From Phocoena phocoena (lineage: Eukaryota; Chordata; Mammalia; Artiodactyla; Phocoenidae): 64,000 bases of DNA. Below are positions 60,601 to 64,000 of the stretch, piece by piece. The notes beneath the pieces were generated by a model that was given only the letters and a program-made list of their open reading frames with translations, did not search any database and was not told the origin of the DNA. The stretch covers positions 140,607,281-140,671,280 of the forward strand of contig NC_089222.1 in the NCBI RefSeq assembly GCF_963924675.1, given 5' to 3'. The position numbers and the translations under genes were made by a program. Numbering within the stretch: the first letter of the stretch is position 1; the number at the start of each line of letters is the position of its first letter.

Positions 60601-63600
60601 TAAGTGTGCAATAGCATAGCATTGTGTAAAAAAAGTGTACATGCCTTAATTAAAAAATTGTTTATTGCTAAAAAATGCTAACCATCATCTGAGCCTTTAG
60701 TGAGTTGTAGTAGTAACATCACAGATCACTAATCAGGGAATACCCTGCTGATCCAGTGGTTAGGACTCTGCCGTTTCACCGCTGAGGGCTGGGATTCGAT
60801 CCCTGGTCCAGGAACTAAGATCCCGCAAGCCCCGTGGTGTGGCCTAAAAAGAAAAAATCACTAATCAAAGAACACCATAACAAATATAACAATAATAAAA
60901 ATGTTTGAAATATTATGAGAACTACCAGAATGTAACACAGAGACGTGAAATGAGCAAATACTGTTGAAAAAATGGTGCCAATAAACTTGGTTGTTGCAGG
61001 GTTGCTACAAGCCTTCGATTAAAAAAATCTGTGAAGCACAGCCTGTATTCTCTATAATGCTATGTACGTAATGTGTTTGCCCCTCTATTTCTTTTTTTTT
61101 TTTTTGATTTATTTTTCGCTGCGTTGGGTCTTTGTTGCTGTGCGAGGGCTTCTCATGTGGTGGCTTCTCTTTTTGCGGAGCATGGGCTCTAGGCGCGTGG
61201 GCTTTGGTAGTTGTGGTTCACGGGCTCAGTAGTTGTGGCTCGCGGGCTCTATAGCGCAGGCTCAGTAGTTATGGCACATGGGCTTAGTTGCTCTGCGGCA
61301 TGTGGCATCTTCCTGGACTAGGGCTCGAACCTGTGTTGCCTGCATTGGCAGGCAGATTCTTAACCACTGCACCACCAGGGAAGTCCCCCCTCTATTATCT
61401 TTTTAAATCCTAGTTGTTGTTTTTTTTTTTTGCGGTATGCGGCCCTCTCACTGTTGTGGCCTCTCCTGTTGCGGAGCACAGGCTCCGGACGCGCAGGCTC
61501 AGCGGCCATGGCTCACGGGCCCAGCCGCTCCGCGGCATGTGGGATCTTCCCAGACCGGGGCACGAACCCGTGTCCCCTGCATCGGCAGGTGGACTCTCAA
61601 CCACTGCGCTACCAGGGAAGCCCTAAATCCTAGTTTTAAGAGTCAGGTTTATTGACGTTTAATTTGCATTCAGTGAAATTCACTTCTTGTACATGGGCAG
61701 TTTGATGAGTTTTGGCACACTTAATCAGGGTAACCACCGAAACAATCGAGGTAAAGAATATCTCCATCACCTCTGAAAGTCCTTTCCCCACCCTGCACCT
61801 GTTTTTTTTAAAATCAAATTAAAAAAAAATACACCTTTATTTGAATTTTTGGCTGTGCCTCACTGTTTCACATGGCATTCGGGAATCTTAGTTCCCGGAC
61901 CAGGGATCGAACCCACGCCCCCTGCAATGGAAGCGCAGAGTCTTAACCACTGGATCGCCAGGAAGTCCCTGCCCCTGTCTCTTGATTTACAAAGTTTAAG
62001 CAGCATCTATGAACTCCTTGCTCTTTAAGATGATTCTGTGATTTTTAAAGATAATTTGGTGCATTCCTGTTTTCTGCCCTAGGGTGGATCTGGCTAGAGT
62101 GTATGTCCTTGGCCAGCTCGAACTGAAGAGTCACCCTACTGTGCACCAGGCAGGGGGGATCAGGGGCTAGAGGAACAGACTGATTTATTGTGCACCAGCT
62201 ATGTACCAGTACAGGGAAATATATTAATATAGTTTATTAATGTATCTTTATTAATATATTTTTAAGAATGTGAAACAAACACAAACGTGCAAAAAAAGTT
62301 ATCCATTCATTAGAAAGAGCTGGTTTTGTTTCCTGAACCATTTGAAAGTAAGTTGTCAACCCGAGTGCCCTCTTTCCCCAGTACATTAGTGTATAAACAG
62401 TGGCCTTGGCCGCAGTACAGCTGTCAGGTACAATCCTCCCGTCACGTTCAGGGTTTCCTCGTCCCAGTGACGTCCTTTGTAGCAGAAGGACCCCAGTCAG
62501 CACCATGTATAGCGCATACTTGTCATGTCTCTTCAGTCTAGAAGGAGTCTTGGTCTTGCCTTGAATTGCGAGGATGACATTTCTGAATGTCGCAGGGCAG
62601 TGACTTTGCACAATGGCCTCCTGTGGACATCTTTGTCCAGTGTTTGGCGAGGATGTCACATAAAGGATGCTGTGTTCTCTTTGCATCTCACCAGATACCG
62701 TGGGCGTTGATTTGGGGAGGTACACTCATCACTCCAGGTCAGTCCCTGAGGAATTCTCAGTCCCCTAGGAGGTCGCCCGTGGACCTCCCCGTGCTGGTGC
62801 GAGTGTGGTCCCCTTGCTCTCCCCTCGCTCTCCTGGGACCCTCACCTGTCCCGGTGGGTTGTTGGGCGCTACCTGGCAGCCACTGCATGTGTAGCCCGGG
62901 CCGCTGGTGGTGTCCTGGCCGGTGTGTGTGTCTGTGGGGGGGCGTCTGGGGACGGTGCGGGCAGCTGTCCTCACACTTGGGTCCCCTCCACTGTCCGGGC
63001 GGCCAGGAGGGCGCCTGGGCCGGTCGTGTCCCACGTGGGGCCTGGCAGTCAGAGGCTCCTCTTCACAAACATTTACGTCTGTTATTTCATCTGTCTGTGT
63101 ATCTATGGAAAACCACGAGGTCACACCTGTGCCTCCAGTTCTCATCCAGTCCCACGGGATTTATTCTGGTTCTCTCCCGATGCATGTTTCTCACTCCCTT
63201 TTCTCACAGTGAGAAAACTGGCTCACGGTATCCTCGGTAGGTGTCCGTGACTTGTGCAATCCTTTGTAACTCGCCTTCGGCCTCCACCACCACCTCCTCT
63301 TGTCACGTGTGCCCCTCCTGCTGTGGGACCCCGACTCTCACACCAGGCAGCCCCTCTGCGGGAATGCCCTCTTCACCCGCCATCGCTTCATCCCTGACCG
63401 CCGGCACTCCCCTTGCTCGGCCCACCTAATTTAGCACAGAATTCTACAGGAATGAGGGGCGTGCACGGTCCTTGTCACCTGAATGAAGCTCTCGGGATGG
63501 AATCAGTTTTCACCCTGTAATCACAATTTTGCAGTAAAAGTGAAGGATACATACATTTGTGCTGTAGCAGTCCGTGGGCATATCTGCAGAAGGAAAAACG

Positions 63601-63962
63601 TAACTGAATAAAGACTCACGGGGCGGGGTGGGGTTGGGGGGAGTTTTCGTTTCTGTGGTCGGGGGCAGCAGGACCGGGACCGGGCAGCAGAGCCTGGCCG
63701 TGGGGGTAAAGGGCAGCGTGCCCAGCTGCAGGAGGCAGCAAGCGGATGGGGGGGGGGGTGGGGGAGAAGGCTGATCCCGGCTGCCACCTCCACCAGATGT
63801 CCAGGGTGCTGCAGAAGGACGCGAAGCAGGAGTCACAGATGCGAGCAGAGATCCAGGGCATGAAGCAGGAGCTCTCCACCGTCAGCATGATGGACGAGTT
63901 TGCCAGATACGCCAGGCTGGAGAGGAAGATCAACAAGATGACTGATAAGCTCAAGACTCACG
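54541..63962 (+). CDS. GET1: GET1 (WRB), tail-anchored protein insertion receptor subunit, exons 1-2; gene continues past the window
   Basis: Coding exon 1 is 54541-54642 (34 codons, donor GTAAGT). Coding exon 2 is 63797-63962 (55 codons plus one base, acceptor CCACCAG, donor G/GTACTG). The first 89 residues match human WRB/GET1 closely. The first membrane segment lies at about residues 9-29 (WAWLLVLSFVFGCNVLRILL). Exon 2 encodes the Lys/Glu-rich cytosolic coiled coil, beginning MSRVLQKDAKQE and ending KMTDKLKTH. In the known GET pathway this coiled coil binds GET3/TRC40, while GET1 with CAMLG forms the ER-membrane insertase for tail-anchored proteins. The second and third membrane helices lie beyond the right edge. 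The start codon matches the human start and has a purine at -3. Exon 2 also begins with ATG, a possible but unproven internal start. Confidence 0.96.
54643..55904 (+). other. GET1 intron 1, proximal part
   Basis: Single-copy, CpG-poor after the first 200 bases. Includes a (GGT)n run at about 55,634. No coding feature. Confidence 0.6.
55905..56955 (-). repeat. L1 3' region in GET1 intron 1
   Basis: About 1 kb of reverse L1: ATTGTGGTGAAATATACAT, TTGATGGACATTTGGATTG, GGAATTGCTGGATCATATGG, GTTCTTTATATAGTCTGG. A non-L1 GC-rich block breaks it at about 56,770-56,830. Confidence 0.85.
56956..58029 (+). other. GET1 intron 1, single-copy part
   Basis: No repeat or gene recognised before the 65-bp tandem repeat. 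Confidence 0.5.
58030..58320. repeat. GC-rich 65-bp tandem repeat in GET1 intron 1
   Basis: About five diverged units share the core TGCGCAGGCGCCCCAGG followed by a G/C-rich tail. The cores start at 58035, 58105, 58170, 58235 and 58300, so the spacing is 70, 65, 65 and 65 bp. The block is CpG-dense although it sits in an intron 3.5 kb from the promoter. No coding potential is seen. Confidence 0.85.
58321..59179 (+). other. GET1 intron 1, GC-rich single-copy part
   Basis: GC-rich with overlapping frames on both strands (58.4-59.1 kb), as expected by chance at this composition. No motif recognised. Confidence 0.45.
59180..59293 (-). mobile_element. SINE form C in GET1 intron 1
   Basis: (GTTT)n tail, CTTGCGGGATCTCAGTTCC, head ACCTCTGGGGAATTCCC. 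Confidence 0.85.
59441..59660 (+). mobile_element. SINE form A, internally deleted, GET1 intron 1
   Basis: The head joins directly to ACTACTGAAGCCTGAGCG. About 100 bp of body is missing. Confidence 0.88.
59685..59985 (-). mobile_element. SINE form A, GET1 intron 1
   Basis: Full reverse copy, only 25 bp from a plus-strand form A. Together they make an imperfect inverted SINE pair. Confidence 0.9.
60012..60150 (+). mobile_element. SINE form C, GET1 intron 1
   Basis: GGGACTTACCTGGTGGTCCAG to GGCGCAGCC and an AAATA tail. Confidence 0.87.
60470..61045. mobile_element. Tigger1-like DNA transposon, internally deleted, with a SINE inside
   Basis: The left end, CAGCGTACCTCAGAAATATTG with CAATAAAGTGAATATCGAAG, matches remembered Tigger1. 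The right end GCACAGCCTG is followed by TA, so TA flanks both ends. The coding middle is missing. A short SINE sits at 60,737-60,856, flanked by ATCACTAATCA on each side. Confidence 0.75.
60737..60856 (+). mobile_element. SINE form C inside Tigger1-like element
   Basis: GGGAATACCCTGCTGATCC to GTGGTGTGGCC, flanked by ATCACTAATCA. Confidence 0.88.
61095..61388 (-). mobile_element. SINE form A, GET1 intron 1
   Basis: Full reverse copy ending ACCACCAGGGAAGTCCC. Confidence 0.9.
61416..61624 (-). mobile_element. SINE form B, GET1 intron 1
   Basis: Full reverse copy with an 11-bp duplication AAATCCTAGTT (61405-61415, 61625-61635). Confidence 0.95.
61660..61805 (-). repeat. L1 fragment in GET1 intron 1
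   Basis: GTTTATTGACGTTTAATTTG, GATGAGTTTTGGCACAC, ATCTCCATCACCTCTG. Confidence 0.65.
61825..61970 (-). mobile_element. SINE form C, GET1 intron 1
   Basis: GGCTGTGCCTCACTG to GGATCGCCAGGAAGTCCC. Confidence 0.85.
62285..62760 (-). repeat. Old L1M 3' region in GET1 intron 1
   Basis: AAAGAGCTGGTTTTGTTTCC, ACGTCCTTTGTAGCAGAAGG and TTGTCATGTCTCTTCAGTC; related pieces continue around 63,060-63,240 (TTTATTCTGGTTCTCTC). Confidence 0.6.
62761..63796 (+). other. GET1 intron 1, distal part to exon 2 acceptor
   Basis: GC-rich single-copy and old L1 pieces. A G10 run lies at 63,749-63,758, about 40 bp before the exon 2 acceptor. Confidence 0.5.
63797..63962 (+). CDS. GET1: GET1 coding exon 2
   Basis: 166 nt after a pyrimidine-rich tract and CCACCAG acceptor. 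It encodes the GET3-binding coiled coil (residues 35-89). The frame from exon 1 is phase 0. The exon ends one base into the next codon before GTACTG. Human differs at only a few residues. Confidence 0.97.
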
Positions 63963-64000
63963 GTACTGTTCTCGTGTGTAGCACGGGAAGCTTCGTACGA

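Overview
This is nuclear DNA from a mammal, most likely a whale or dolphin. Two things show this. First, there are two intron-containing single-copy genes: HMGN1 on the minus strand (33,989-39,455) and the first two coding exons of GET1/WRB on the plus strand (54,541 onward, running off the right edge). From memory, these are neighbours with this divergent arrangement in human 21q22.2, between BRWD1 and LCA5L. Second, the window holds about 45 tRNA-Glu-derived SINEs of the cetartiodactyl CHR superfamily. These include many near-identical young copies of the body form common in cetaceans, and no bovine-type BovB/Bov-tA elements were noticed. The HMGN1 protein also carries an artiodactyl-like extra residue relative to human.

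Layout. 1-33,000 is intergenic (the BRWD1-HMGN1 interval by synteny). It is built of MIR, L2, L1, MaLR-type LTRs, three other LTRs, a pogo/Tigger DNA transposon, a seven-unit CA-rich minisatellite (30.8-31.2 kb) and SINEs, separated by plain single-copy DNA. 33,090-39,455 is HMGN1, with six coding exons and a CpG-island promoter at about 39.1-40.4 kb. 40.4-54.3 kb is the spacer between the two promoters. It holds more repeats, a decayed relic of GET1 exon 2 (47,159-47,323) and an unexplained minus-strand coding-like patch (52.7-53.25 kb). 54.3-64.0 kb holds the GET1 CpG-island promoter, exon 1, a 9.15-kb intron 1 containing a GC-rich 65-bp tandem repeat, and exon 2.

Function. HMGN1 is a nucleosome-binding chromatin protein. 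GET1 is the ER-membrane receptor subunit that docks the GET3/TRC40 ATPase for tail-anchored protein insertion. They share no pathway. They share a neighbourhood and similar TATA-less CpG promoters, both containing TGCGCAGGCGC-type (NRF1-like) sites. The same core recurs five times in the GET1 intron-1 repeat.

I see no CRISPR array, operon, viral gene or new enzyme system. Nearly all short open frames in the window are SINE or L1 reading frames. The observations most worth following are the GET1 exon-2 relic, the 65-bp CpG repeat, the perfect 51-bp SINE hairpin, the minus-strand coding-like patch, and the nested LTR/SINE insertions that give a relative chronology. Repeat family names are from memory; no database search was possible.
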